From positions 1 through 64,000 of the forward strand of contig NZ_FOUE01000001.1 in NCBI RefSeq assembly GCF_900114775.1: a DNA stretch of 64,000 nucleotides, in the 5' to 3' direction. The notes under the pieces are model-generated. The model did no database searches. It was not told where the DNA came from and worked only from the letters and a program-made list of their open reading frames with translations. Shown in pieces: positions 47,022-56,400 of this stretch. Positions within the stretch are counted from its first letter, which is position 1; the number at the start of each line of letters is the position of its first letter. The stretch is from Marinobacter zhejiangensis (GTDB lineage Bacteria > Pseudomonadota > Gammaproteobacteria > Pseudomonadales > Oleiphilaceae). Made by a program: the position numbers and the translations under genes.

Positions 47022-47039
47022 ATTAGACATTCGTCTAAT
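47022..47039. promoter_or_regulatory. Palindrome upstream of the porin gene
   Basis: ATTAGAC, 4 bases, GTCTAAT: an 18-bp inverted repeat about 87 bp before the porin start, in an AT-rich promoter region. TetR- or MarR-type operators look like this; the binding protein is unknown. Confidence 0.5.
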
Positions 47040-47095
47040 TTTTAACCGCAACTATTGGATGTGTCATATAGATGTAACTAGTGTGATTACGAACC

Positions 47096-47106
47096 AACAA
47101 AAATAA
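47096..47106 (+). promoter_or_regulatory. A-rich Hfq/Crc-like motif before the porin
   Basis: AACAAAAATAA gives two overlapping AAnAAnAA matches directly 5' of the AGGAGC ribosome binding site. Confidence 0.4.
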
Positions 47107-47125
47107 GATCAGGAGCTAACAATCA

Positions 47126-48262
47126 ATGAAAAGCAACGCTTTGAGACTGGCCGTCCGTGCAACCACCGCCGCCATGGTACTGGGAGCCGCCTCACAGGCG
47201 AGCGCCATCGAAGTGGGCAGCAATGGTTATACCGCTGACATTTACGGCTACGCTCGCTTTAACGCCAGCTACGACATTGACGAAGACATCGGCATCTCCA
47301 CCCGAGCCGGTGCTTTCTCCGCCATCAACACCGGTGCTGCCGAGGACAACGAAGCAACCGGCTACTTCGGCGCTGACGCCGTGCAGACTCGCCTGGGTGT
47401 ACGAGCCACCTCTCCGGAAGGGGTGAAAGTGGTGATCGAAGGGGACTTCCGTCCCGGCACCCTGCGCCTGCGCCACGGTTACGGCGAATACAAAGGCGTG
47501 CTACTGGGCCAGACCTGGTCCAACTTCAACAGCTTTGTCGGCAACACCACCACCCTGGACTTCGACTCCCTGGCTGGCCTTGCCGGCCTTCAAGGCCGTA
47601 TCGCCCAGGCCCGCTACACCACCGGTGCCCTGTCGTTCTCTGCGGAAGAACCGATCACCAGCTTCACCGACGGTGCAGCAACGACCGATGGCAAGCAAGG
47701 TCTGCCGACCCTGACCGCACGCTTTGAAGATTCTGCGGGCGGGCTCTCCTACTCTGCAGCAGCACTGGTTCAGGAGGTCAGCTATGACACCGGCACCGCT
47801 GACGACAGCATGGTCGGCTACGCCGCCTTTGCCGCCGCCAAGATGGCCCTCGGTGACATGATGACCCTGCAGGGCACCGTGTCCTACACAGACGGCGCCA
47901 ATTCCTACCTGTACCGTTCCGGTGAGAACTTCGGTGCCGAAGACGCCTATCTTCTCGGTGGCGATCTGGAAAGCATCGCCGGTTATGGCGGCTCGGTTGG
48001 GGTGGGCATGGACCTCGGTGGTGGCCGCAGCGCCAACATCGGCTATGGCTTGGTGACGGTGGACTGGGACGATGCCGAGGATGATGGCATCGCGGTAGGT
48101 GGCAAGAGCGAGACCAACCAGAACATGATGGCCAACTACATGTGGACCCCGGTGAAAAACGTGATGATGGGCGTGGAGTACGCCTACTTCAAGCGTGAAA
48201 ACGTTAACGGCGACGACGGCGATGCCAGTCGTATCCTGTTTGCCGGGCAGTACAACTTCTAA
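47126..48262 (+). CDS. Outer-membrane porin (DcaP-like)
   Basis: A 378-residue protein with a signal peptide ending ASQASA-IEV. Alternating beta-strand sequence follows, including YGYARFNASYDID at the start, VQTRLGVRATSPEGVKVVIEGDF and LRHGYGEYKGVLLGQTWSNF, and it ends in FAGQYNF with terminal Phe. These features match DcaP/Gram-negative porins of marine gammaproteobacteria. It allows passive entry of small anionic solutes; specificity is unknown. A palindrome and A-rich leader lie upstream and a strong terminator downstream. Confidence 0.88.
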   Translation: MKSNALRLAVRATTAAMVLGAASQASAIEVGSNGYTADIYGYARFNASYDIDEDIGISTRAGAFSAINTGAAEDNEATGYFGADAVQTRLGVRATSPEGVKVVIEGDFRPGTLRLRHGYGEYKGVLLGQTWSNFNSFVGNTTTLDFDSLAGLAGLQGRIAQARYTTGALSFSAEEPITSFTDGAATTDGKQGLPTLTARFEDSAGGLSYSAAALVQEVSYDTGTADDSMVGYAAFAAAKMALGDMMTLQGTVSYTDGANSYLYRSGENFGAEDAYLLGGDLESIAGYGGSVGVGMDLGGGRSANIGYGLVTVDWDDAEDDGIAVGGKSETNQNMMANYMWTPVKNVMMGVEYAYFKRENVNGDDGDASRILFAGQYNF

Positions 48263-48290
48263 GAGCGCCCTTCAGGCACGAAGGCACCAG

Positions 48291-48323
48291 AAAAGCCCCG
48301 ATCATTCCGATCGGGGCTTTTTT
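48291..48323 (+). terminator. Rho-independent terminator of the porin gene
   Basis: AAAAGCCCCGATC, loop of 5, GATCGGGGCTTTT followed by TT: a 13-bp perfect stem with T-tract, 28 bases after the porin stop. Confidence 0.95.
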
Positions 48324-48528
48324 GTGCAGCCGCACCGTCTCGGGGCAACAATGCTGCAGGCCTGCCCCCGTCACGCGGACACCAATAGACCATAACCCGT
48401 TGACCACGTTGTAAAAAATACAAAGAAATCTTCATGGCACACTCTATGCTGAGTTCTGGGTGTAGGGATATTCCCGGTGACGGGGCACTCCGCCGCCGCC
48501 CCACTTCACAACCCAACGAGGTGACACC

Positions 48529-48639
48529 ATGAAAAAAGCCCACAACCACAGTCTGCTGTTTGAACTGACCCACCCCTTCGAAGCCGCCGTCATGGACGAC
48601 CTGCACGACTACTTCGACTGGATGTATTTCGCCAACTGA
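48529..48639 (+). CDS. Small acidic/aromatic protein of unknown function (36 residues)
   Basis: ATG at 48529 with GAGGTG 6 bases upstream; stop at 48639. The product starts MKKAHNHSLLFELTHPFE and ends DDLHDYFDWMYFAN. It is rich in His, Asp and aromatic residues, with no membrane segment or signal peptide. It is too short for standard gene callers. It lies between the porin terminator and the OYE gene, 200 bases from either terminator stem or promoter. The good ribosome site and unusual composition suggest a real small protein; function unknown. Confidence 0.6.
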   Translation: MKKAHNHSLLFELTHPFEAAVMDDLHDYFDWMYFAN

Positions 48640-48674
48640 AACCACTCACAGTAGAACCTTCGGTTACGGGCTGT

Positions 48675-49919
48675 TTATTCCCCTGCCCGTAACCGGTTCC
48701 AGACTCCCCGGGTCGCCATAACCGCCAGTACCTCAAGCAACGGCATCACGCCGTCATCGTGCTTTTTCGGGCGCTTTCCTTTGCCGATACGTCCCAGTTG
48801 GTGGGTGTACCAACTCACCTCCATCAACGCCATATCATCAATCATCCGGATACCGGTCTTGATCGGTTTGACCGCGCTGGTCACGGATTCCCCAGCCAGG
48901 ATACGGGCTGACAGGTCTGGCTCCACGGCCAGCGGCCGGGCAATGCCCACCAGGTCGGTCGCTCCGGAGGCCACGGCCTCTGCCATACCCTCGCTGGTAC
49001 GGAATCCCCCCGTTACCATCAAAGGCACTGAGACCTTCTCCCGTACTTTTTCAGCAAATTCCAGGAAATAGGCTTCCCGCGCCGCGGTACTGGCCTTCAC
49101 CCCAGCCGCACCGGCCATGGCCGGGTTTTCATAGTTGCCGCCAGAGATTTCAACCAGGTCGATACCTTCTTTCGCAAGCTGTTCAATGACAGCCAGTGAC
49201 TCCTCTTCGGTGAACCCTCCGCGCTGGAAGTCCGCCGAATTGAGTTTGATACCCACACAGAAGCCCTCCGATGTGGCCCCACGAATGGCCCGATACACCT
49301 CCAACACAAAGCGCATCCGGTTTTCAGCGCTGCCTCCCCAACTGTCGTTGCGGCGGTTGTGATGGGGCGAGAGGAACTGACTGACCAGATAACCATGGGC
49401 GCCATGGATCTGAACGCCCTGAAAGCCCGCCTGTTCGGCCAGACTAGCGCTGCGGGCAAAGCGGTGGATGGTGTCCCGGATTTCCTGCTCGTTCATCTCT
49501 CTTGGCGTGGCGAACATGGCCCGCATGTCTTTTCGGAAGGGTACGGCACTGGGCGCAACGGGAGCTTTGTTCAGCATTTTCGGGCTCTGCTTGCCCGGAT
49601 GGTTCAACTGCATCCAGATGTGGTTGCCGTTGCGCTTGCCTGCCTGAGCCCAGGCTTTCAAGGCGGCCATGTCGCGGTCATCGTCCAGCACCACATTCTT
49701 GGGTTCACCAATGTGACGACGGTCGACCATCACATTACCGGTGATCAGCAACCCGGTGCCACCGTCGGCCCAGGCGCCATAGAGCGTCGCCAGAGCTGGG
49801 GTTACCCGGTTGCTGATGGTTCCCATGGTTTCACTCATGGCAGACTTGGCCAAACGGTTCGGCAGTACCACACCATTCGGAAGATTCAGGCTCTGGCCCA
49901 GGGTTTCAGCAACAGTCAT
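48675..49919 (-). CDS. NADH:flavin oxidoreductase, Old Yellow Enzyme family
   Basis: A 414-residue FMN-dependent TIM-barrel enzyme. WMQLNHPGKQSP carries the active-site region, FQGVQIHGAHGYLVSQFLSPHHNRRNDSWGGSAENRMRF is the family core (residues about 165-203), and SGGNYE and PLMVTGGFRT bind FMN phosphate. It reduces activated alkenes or xenobiotics using NAD(P)H. It lacks the C-terminal [4Fe-4S]/FAD half of dienoyl-CoA reductases. The physiological substrate is unknown. Single gene. Confidence 0.92.
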   Translation of the reverse strand: MTVAETLGQSLNLPNGVVLPNRLAKSAMSETMGTISNRVTPALATLYGAWADGGTGLLITGNVMVDRRHIGEPKNVVLDDDRDMAALKAWAQAGKRNGNHIWMQLNHPGKQSPKMLNKAPVAPSAVPFRKDMRAMFATPREMNEQEIRDTIHRFARSASLAEQAGFQGVQIHGAHGYLVSQFLSPHHNRRNDSWGGSAENRMRFVLEVYRAIRGATSEGFCVGIKLNSADFQRGGFTEEESLAVIEQLAKEGIDLVEISGGNYENPAMAGAAGVKASTAAREAYFLEFAEKVREKVSVPLMVTGGFRTSEGMAEAVASGATDLVGIARPLAVEPDLSARILAGESVTSAVKPIKTGIRMIDDMALMEVSWYTHQLGRIGKGKRPKKHDDGVMPLLEVLAVMATRGVWNRLRAGE

Positions 49920-50109
49920 GACAGCCGTCCTCGGTTTCAGTCAGTTTGACAAGCCTCAAACTGTAGTACACGAAGCTGCCCGCTCGCCTTACCGAATTGG
50001 GACAAAGACTGATCAACACTCAAGGAAGGGAAGGCCTGAGCGACACCCTGGAGGCCAGCGGAGGGGGGCCCTCCACCAGCCCCAAGGGCCGCTCAGTCAA
50101 GCGGGGAAA

Positions 50110-51735
50110 TTACAGCAACAACTGCCGGATATCCCCCAACAACTCACTCAGGCGATTGGTAAACCGGGCACCATCAGCCCCGTTCACCGCCCGGTGGTCG
50201 TACGACAGCGACAGCGGCAGCATCAAGCGTGGCTGGAAGGCTGAGCCATCCCACACCGGCTTCATCGACGCCTTGGAAATCCCAAGGATCGCCACCTCAG
50301 GCGCATTCACGATGGGAGTAAACGCGGTACCGCCGATGCCACCGAGACTGGTGATGGTAAAGCAGGCACCTTGCATCTCCGCGGGCTTGAGTTTCTTGTC
50401 GCGGGCCTTTTCGGCCAGTTCAATCACCTCTCGCGCCAGGTCCCACAACCCTTTCTTGTCGACATCCCGGATGACCGGCACCACCAGCCCAGCAGGTGTG
50501 TCCACCGCCACGCCAATGTGAATATAGCGCTTGCGAATGATCTCCTGCTTGTCCAGGTCCAACGCCACATTGAACTGGGGCATATCCGCCAGCGCCCGCG
50601 CACAGGCTTTCAGCATGAAGGGCAGTGGCGTCATCTTTACGCCCCGCTTGTCCCCTTCGGCCTTCAGGCTCTTGCGGAACGCTTCCATTTCAGTGATGTC
50701 GGCATCATCAAACTGGGTCACGTGGGGCACGTTCAGCCAGCTACGCTCCATGTTCCTGGCCGTTGCGATATGCATACGGGACATGGACTCCCGCTCAATC
50801 TCACCGAACTGACTGAAGTCCGGCAACTTAACACCCGGAATGCCCGTACCCGTGCCACCGGATACCCCACCGCCGGACTGCGCCTGCTGGAGATGCTGCT
50901 TGATATAGGCCTGCACATCTTCCTTGATGATCCGCCCTTTCGGGCCACTGCCTTTCACCCTGGAGAGATCCGCCCCCAGTTCCCGCGCCAGCTTACGCAC
51001 TGCAGGTCCGGCATGGACTTTGGCCCCCGCGGGTGGCAGCTCATTGCTGGTCTGGGCGGGAGCGGCCGCGCTGGGTGCCGGAGCGGGTGCTTGCGGTGCC
51101 GAAGGGGCCGCTGCGGAGGCTGGCTGCGACGACTCAGCCGCCACATCGCCACCGTCAACCGCCGTCATTTCCACCAGGCGGTCACCCTCGGAGATCTTGT
51201 CACCCACCGACACCAGAATCTTGCCAACCTTACCGGCAAACGGCGATGGAATTTCCATCGTCGCCTTGTCAGATTCTACCGTTACCAGCGGATCATCCAC
51301 CTCAACCGTGTCGCCCTCACTGACGTTCACCTCAATCACCGGAATATCCACCAAGCCATCCAACGGTGGCACCGTGACGACCTCCTGGCGGCTGCCGCCC
51401 GCAGCCGGTGCGGGCGCCGCTGCGGGCGGCACCTCGGCAGCAGGTTCTTCCGCAGCAGGCTCTGGCTCAGCCGGGGGCTCCTCAGTCACCGCCCCGCCAG
51501 CCACATCCAGCCGGCCCACCACATCACCTTCGCGGACCTTGTCGCCCACCTTGACGGTAATTGCGGTGATCTTGCCTGCCATCGGGGCGGGCAGTTCAAC
51601 CGTGGCCTTGTCCGATTCCACCGTCAGGATAGGATCTTCTTCGACAACGGCGTCGCCGACGCTGACGGTGATTTCGATAATTTCCACTTCATCGGCGCCA
51701 CCGAGATCGGGAACCGTAATGTCCTGTTCGCTCAT
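50110..51735 (-). CDS. aceF: Pyruvate dehydrogenase E2 (dihydrolipoamide acetyltransferase)
   Basis: A 541-residue E2 core with two N-terminal lipoyl domains, Lys43 and Lys157 in ESDKA motifs, separated by Ala/Pro/Glu linkers. A peripheral-subunit-binding domain (AVRKLARELGADLSRVKGSGPKGRI) and a C-terminal acyltransferase domain ending YDHRAVNGADGARF with catalytic His follow. E. coli has three lipoyl domains, while two is common in pseudomonads. It transfers acetyl to CoA. It lies 10 bases after aceE; no E3 gene follows. Confidence 0.96.
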   Translation of the reverse strand: MSEQDITVPDLGGADEVEIIEITVSVGDAVVEEDPILTVESDKATVELPAPMAGKITAITVKVGDKVREGDVVGRLDVAGGAVTEEPPAEPEPAAEEPAAEVPPAAAPAPAAGGSRQEVVTVPPLDGLVDIPVIEVNVSEGDTVEVDDPLVTVESDKATMEIPSPFAGKVGKILVSVGDKISEGDRLVEMTAVDGGDVAAESSQPASAAAPSAPQAPAPAPSAAAPAQTSNELPPAGAKVHAGPAVRKLARELGADLSRVKGSGPKGRIIKEDVQAYIKQHLQQAQSGGGVSGGTGTGIPGVKLPDFSQFGEIERESMSRMHIATARNMERSWLNVPHVTQFDDADITEMEAFRKSLKAEGDKRGVKMTPLPFMLKACARALADMPQFNVALDLDKQEIIRKRYIHIGVAVDTPAGLVVPVIRDVDKKGLWDLAREVIELAEKARDKKLKPAEMQGACFTITSLGGIGGTAFTPIVNAPEVAILGISKASMKPVWDGSAFQPRLMLPLSLSYDHRAVNGADGARFTNRLSELLGDIRQLLL

Positions 51736-51745
51736 GTCGATCTCC

Positions 51746-54409
51746 TTAGCTCAGCGCCGGGTTCGGTTTGTTGCGATCGATTCCGTACTTGCGCATGGCT
51801 TCGAGAACCTGTTCCTGCTTGATCTCTCCATCGGCCGCCAGAGCTGCCAGAGCTGTCACGGCTACATAGTAGCGGTCCACCTCAAAGAAATTACGCAACT
51901 TCTCGCGGGTATCACTGCGACCAAAACCGTCGGTACCCAAGGTCATGAAGGTTTTCGGGATAAAGGCTCGCAACTGCTCGGAATGCAGCTTGATGTAGTC
52001 GGTGGAAGACACCACCGGCCCCTGCGCATCCCCCAGACATTGGGTGACATAGGCCTTGCGTGGCTTGTCATCCGGGTGCAGGTGATTCCAGCGCTCGACA
52101 TGCTGGCCATTCCGGGCCAGTTCGTTGAAACTGGTGACACTCCACACATCAGAAGCCACACCCCAGTCATCTTTCAGCAGCTGGGCGGCGGCACGCACCT
52201 CGTTCATGATGGCCCCGGAACCCAGCAACTGAACCCGCGGACTCTTTTTGCGGCCCTTGGTTTCCACCGACTCGAACAGGTACATCCCTTTGATGATGCC
52301 GTCCTCACTGCCTTCCGGCATCGCAGGCTGCGCGTAGTTTTCGTTCTCGGTGGTCAGGTAATAGAAGACGTTCCGATTGTCCTCGAACATCTCTTTCATG
52401 CCATGACGGATCACCACGGCCATCTCGTACCCATAGGCCGGGTCATAGGCTTTACAGTTCGGAATCGTGTTGGCCAGAATATGACTGTGGCCATCCTGAT
52501 GCTGCAGACCTTCACCGTTCAGAGTGGTACGTCCGGCAGTACCTCCGATCAGGAAGCCGCGGGTCTGCATATCACCAGACGCCCAGGCGAGATCCCCCAC
52601 CCGCTGGAAACCGAACATCGAGTAGAACACATAGAACGGAATCAGCGGGAAGCTGTTGGTGCTGTAGGAGGTGGCAGCCGCCATCCAAGTGGACATAGCA
52701 CCGGCTTCGTTGATGCCTTCCTGCAGGATCTGGCCCTTTTTGTCCTCACGGTAGTACATGATCTGGTCACGGTCCTGAGGCACATACTTCTGGCCTTCAG
52801 CCGTGTAGATACCCAGCTGGCGGAACATGCCTTCCATACCAAAGGTACGGGCTTCGTCCGGCACAATCGGTACCACACGTTTGCCCACACGTTTATCCTT
52901 CACCAGCGCACTCAAAATACGCACGAAGGCCATGGTGGTGGAGATTTCCCGGTCGCCGGAACCTTCCAGCACCTGCTTGAAGATATCCAATTCCGGGATC
53001 TGCAGCGGCTGGCAATCCTTATTGCGCTTCGGATAGAAGCCACCCAGATCCTGACGGCGTTTCTTCATGTACACCAATTCCGGGCTGTCCGGTGCCGGTC
53101 GGTAGTAAGGCGCGTCTTCCAGTTCTTCGTCTTTCAGCGGGATGCCGAAGCGGTCGCGGAAGGCCTTCAGGGTGTCGATGTCCAGCTTCTTCAGGGAGTG
53201 TGTCGTGTTCTGCGCCTCGCCTGCTGCCCCGAAGCCATAACCTTTAATGGTATGAGCCAGAATGACCGTAGGCTTGCCGTTGGCCTGGCTAGTCGCCTTA
53301 TGGTAAGCCGCGTAGACCTTGTAGGGGTCGTGGCCACCACGGTTCAGCTTGCTGATATCGTCATCAGACAGGTGCTCCGCCAGCTTGGCCAGTTTCGGGT
53401 TCTTCTCGAAGAACTCCTTGCGGGTGTACGCCGGGCCCTTGAACGTCAGGTTCTGCAGTTCGCCGTCGCAGAGCTCATCCATGGCGTGTTGCATTACACC
53501 GTCTTCGTCCTTGTCGAACAGGGAATCCCACATCCGGCCCCAGACCACTTTGATGACGTTCCAACCAGCGCCACGGAAGACGCCTTCCAGTTCCTGAACG
53601 ATCTTGCCATTACCACGAACCGGACCATCCAGGCGCTGCAGGTTGCAGTTCACCACCCAGATCAGGTTGTCGAGTTTTTCACGACCGGCCTTGGAGATGG
53701 ACCCCAAGGTTTCCGGCTCGTCACACTCACCGTCACCCACGAAAGCCCAGACCTTCCGGCCATTCATGTCAATCAGCTCACGACTATGCAGGTACTTCAT
53801 AACGTGGGCCTGATAAATCGACTGGATCGGTCCAAGGCCCATGGAGACTGTTGGGAACTGCCAGTAGTCCGGCATCAGCCAAGGGTGCGGGTAAGAGGAC
53901 AAGCCATCGCCGTCAACTTCTTCACGGTACTTGTCTAGCTGTTCCTCGGTAAAACGCCCTTCCAGAAAGGAGCGGGCATAGATACCCGGAGACGCATGGC
54001 CCTGGAAATACACCAGGTCGGAGGCACGTTCTTCCCCTCCGCCGTGGAAGAAGTAGTTGAACCCGACGTCGTACAGAGTCGCTGCCGATGAGAAGGTTGA
54101 AATATGCCCCCCCAGATCGCCTGGACGCTTATTGGCGCGCATCACCATCGCCATGGCATTCCAGCGGATCAACGACCGGATCCTGCGCTCCATGAACAGG
54201 TCACCGGGCATACGGGATTCCTGGGTGACCGGAATCGTGTTGCGGAAAGGCGTGGTGATGGAATAGGGAAGCTCGGTGCCGTCCCGGCTCGCCCGTTCGG
54301 ACAATCGCTCGAGAATGTATTTGGCACGCTCTACGCCCTCCTGTTCAATCAGAGACTCCAGCGCATCCAGCCATTCACTGGTTTCTACGGGATCTTCGTC
54401 CTGGTACAT
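51746..54409 (-). CDS. aceE: Pyruvate dehydrogenase E1 (homodimeric)
   Basis: An 887-residue thiamine diphosphate enzyme that decarboxylates pyruvate. The ThDP motif GDGECDEPETLGSISKAGREKLDNLIWVVNCN is present mid-protein, and HIKGYG and DEARTFGMEGMFRQLGI regions agree with AceE. The ATG at 54409 (MYQDEDPVETSEWLDALESL) has GGGAGG 5 bases upstream; the frame extends 61 codons further into a non-coding region. Operon aceE-aceF is complete. Confidence 0.96.
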   Translation of the reverse strand: MYQDEDPVETSEWLDALESLIEQEGVERAKYILERLSERASRDGTELPYSITTPFRNTIPVTQESRMPGDLFMERRIRSLIRWNAMAMVMRANKRPGDLGGHISTFSSAATLYDVGFNYFFHGGGEERASDLVYFQGHASPGIYARSFLEGRFTEEQLDKYREEVDGDGLSSYPHPWLMPDYWQFPTVSMGLGPIQSIYQAHVMKYLHSRELIDMNGRKVWAFVGDGECDEPETLGSISKAGREKLDNLIWVVNCNLQRLDGPVRGNGKIVQELEGVFRGAGWNVIKVVWGRMWDSLFDKDEDGVMQHAMDELCDGELQNLTFKGPAYTRKEFFEKNPKLAKLAEHLSDDDISKLNRGGHDPYKVYAAYHKATSQANGKPTVILAHTIKGYGFGAAGEAQNTTHSLKKLDIDTLKAFRDRFGIPLKDEELEDAPYYRPAPDSPELVYMKKRRQDLGGFYPKRNKDCQPLQIPELDIFKQVLEGSGDREISTTMAFVRILSALVKDKRVGKRVVPIVPDEARTFGMEGMFRQLGIYTAEGQKYVPQDRDQIMYYREDKKGQILQEGINEAGAMSTWMAAATSYSTNSFPLIPFYVFYSMFGFQRVGDLAWASGDMQTRGFLIGGTAGRTTLNGEGLQHQDGHSHILANTIPNCKAYDPAYGYEMAVVIRHGMKEMFEDNRNVFYYLTTENENYAQPAMPEGSEDGIIKGMYLFESVETKGRKKSPRVQLLGSGAIMNEVRAAAQLLKDDWGVASDVWSVTSFNELARNGQHVERWNHLHPDDKPRKAYVTQCLGDAQGPVVSSTDYIKLHSEQLRAFIPKTFMTLGTDGFGRSDTREKLRNFFEVDRYYVAVTALAALAADGEIKQEQVLEAMRKYGIDRNKPNPALS

Positions 54410-55021
54410 CCAACCCTCCCACTTTGACAATAAATGCGTTGCAGCCCCGTGCTCACAGCATGGCAGACGACGTTCGTCAGGCAACAAACGCTTACGGTGA
54501 CGTTGTGACCATGGCAGGTCATATAAGGTGCAGCCCTGCTTACAGCATAGATCAGTCTCCGGGAGTTTCCGGGAACTGCGAGGCAGCGCCACCGATCACA
54601 ACAATATTGTAGTTTTATTACTACTCAGCCCAAATAAAGGTATAAATATTTCGTCGATATGACCATTTATCGGTCAGTTCGTCAAAACATTTTAGGAGAA
54701 TGACGTTTTTTTACTAAACTCTCAATAGCTATCCGACCAATGTCGCAGCCCACCCGGCCCGTCAACATTGCCTGCCCTACCCCTCGTTTACGACCCTAAA
54801 TATTTCCGCCGACAAAACCTCATAGCCAACAACCAGATAGTCCTCTCAACCACGCAATACCATCCACCAAAACCCCCAAAGCCACTCCGACGCCCCTCGC
54901 TGAAATTCATTAGACCTGAAAATGCTAAGCAATTTATGTATACTGCCTGCCCGTTTTTTGACCAATGGCCATTCCCTTCCCCATTGGCAGTTCCATTTTT
55001 TGCAGAGACAGAGGACGATCC
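54410..55021. other. Long divergent promoter region aceE / radical SAM gene
   Basis: About 610 AT-richer bases with no credible gene. It holds a -10-like TATACT (54939-54944) about 80 bases before the plus-strand gene. A candidate aceE promoter on the minus strand has TACAAT (54611-54606). TGACC, 7 bases, GGTCA (54660-54676) is an operator-like inverted repeat. TAAATATTTC recurs at about 54642 and 54799. Proline-rich frames around 54770-55020 lack a ribosome binding site and run into the next gene. Confidence 0.5.
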
Positions 55022-56386
55022 ATGAATTCCATCGTCACGTTCCCCAATCGCATTCCCGTCGAGGAGTTCGAAGAACGACGCTTTCAGGTCTACACCGACC
55101 GCCAACTCGACAAGATCGAAGCGATCCAGCAACTGCCTGAAGAAACGCGCTTCGAAATGCGCGTTGTAGCCAGCGTATTGCCTTTCCGTGTCAACGAGTA
55201 CGTGATCAATGAACTGATCAACTGGGACCAGGTGCCCAACGACCCGATCTACCAGCTGGTCTTCCCCCAGAAGGGCATGCTCAAGGATGAACACTACGAA
55301 CGCATGGCCAACTTGCACCGGGAAGGCGCCGAAAAGGCCGACATCCAGGCCGCAGCCAAGGAAATCCGGGATGAACTGAACCCGCACCCGGCGGGGCAGA
55401 TGGAAATGAACATGCCGACCCTGAACGGCGAGGTGCTGGACGGCATCCAACACAAGTACCGGGAAACCATGCTGTTCTTCCCGGCCCAGGGTCAGACCTG
55501 CCATTCCTACTGCACCTTCTGCTTCCGTTGGGCACAGTTTGTTGGTGACAAGGACCTGAAAATGTCCAGCACCGACGCCGCACGGATGCACGGCTACCTG
55601 AAGGAGCACACTGAGATCACCGACCTGCTGGTGACCGGCGGCGACCCGATGGTCATGAAGACCAAGAACCTGGTTCAGTACCTTGAGCCGTTGCTTGAAC
55701 CGGAATTCGACCACGTTCAGACCATTCGCATCGGCACCAAGGCCCTGACCTTCTGGCCCTACCGTTTTGTCACCGACAAAGATGCTGACGACCTGATTGA
55801 ACTGTTTGCCCGTCTGGTCGATGCCGGCAAGCATGTGGCCATCATGGCCCACTACAATCACTGGCAGGAAATCAGCACCGATATTGCGGAGGCTGCCATT
55901 CGCCGCATCCGCTCTACCGGCGCCGAAATCCGCGCCCAAGGCCCGCTAATCAAACACGTCAATGACGATGCCGATGCCTGGGCCAAGCTGTGGAAGAAGG
56001 AAGTGAAGCTCGGCATCATCCCCTACTACATATTTGTGGAGCGCGACACCGGCGCCAAGAACTACTTTGAAGTGCCGCTGGCCGAGGCTTACAACATCTA
56101 CCGTGAAGCCATCAAGCAGGTTTCCGGACTGGCCCGTACCGCACGCGGCCCCTCAATGAGTGCCGGCCCCGGCAAGGTTGAGGTTCAGGGCATCACTGAA
56201 ATCAGTGGCGAAAAGGTGTTCGTGCTGCGTTTCCTGCAAGGCCGCAACCCGGACTGGGTCCAACGTCCGTTCTTCGCCAAATACAGCGAAACCGCCACCT
56301 GGCTGCACGAGCTTGAGCCTGCTTTCGGGGAAGAGAAGTTTTTCTTCGAAGATGAGTATGAGCAGATGCGCCAGGGCAATGGCTGA
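55022..56386 (+). CDS. KamA-family radical SAM protein
   Basis: A 454-residue radical SAM enzyme. CHSYCTFCF gives cluster cysteines 160, 164 and 167 (C-x3-C-x2-C). VTGGDPMVM and the PLP-type end SMSAGPGKVEVQG resemble lysine 2,3-aminomutase (KamA) and its relatives. It is longer than the EF-P modifying EpmB and diverged, so aminomutase activity is uncertain. The ATG at 55022 has AGAGGA upstream; a start 19 codons earlier lies in AT-rich leader sequence. No lysine-degradation genes are adjacent. Confidence 0.85.
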   Translation: MNSIVTFPNRIPVEEFEERRFQVYTDRQLDKIEAIQQLPEETRFEMRVVASVLPFRVNEYVINELINWDQVPNDPIYQLVFPQKGMLKDEHYERMANLHREGAEKADIQAAAKEIRDELNPHPAGQMEMNMPTLNGEVLDGIQHKYRETMLFFPAQGQTCHSYCTFCFRWAQFVGDKDLKMSSTDAARMHGYLKEHTEITDLLVTGGDPMVMKTKNLVQYLEPLLEPEFDHVQTIRIGTKALTFWPYRFVTDKDADDLIELFARLVDAGKHVAIMAHYNHWQEISTDIAEAAIRRIRSTGAEIRAQGPLIKHVNDDADAWAKLWKKEVKLGIIPYYIFVERDTGAKNYFEVPLAEAYNIYREAIKQVSGLARTARGPSMSAGPGKVEVQGITEISGEKVFVLRFLQGRNPDWVQRPFFAKYSETATWLHELEPAFGEEKFFFEDEYEQMRQGNG

Positions 56387-56400
56387 CACCTAACGGCGCC

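Noticed and set aside
50924..53938. 1004-codon plus-strand frame opposite aceE and aceF.
   Set aside because: Ser/Thr/Pro-rich and His/Val-rich shadow of the two dehydrogenase genes, with no known domains.
54768..55025. Proline-rich 85-codon plus-strand frame before the radical SAM gene.
   Set aside because: No ribosome binding site, low-complexity composition, and it overlaps the promoter and leader of the next gene.
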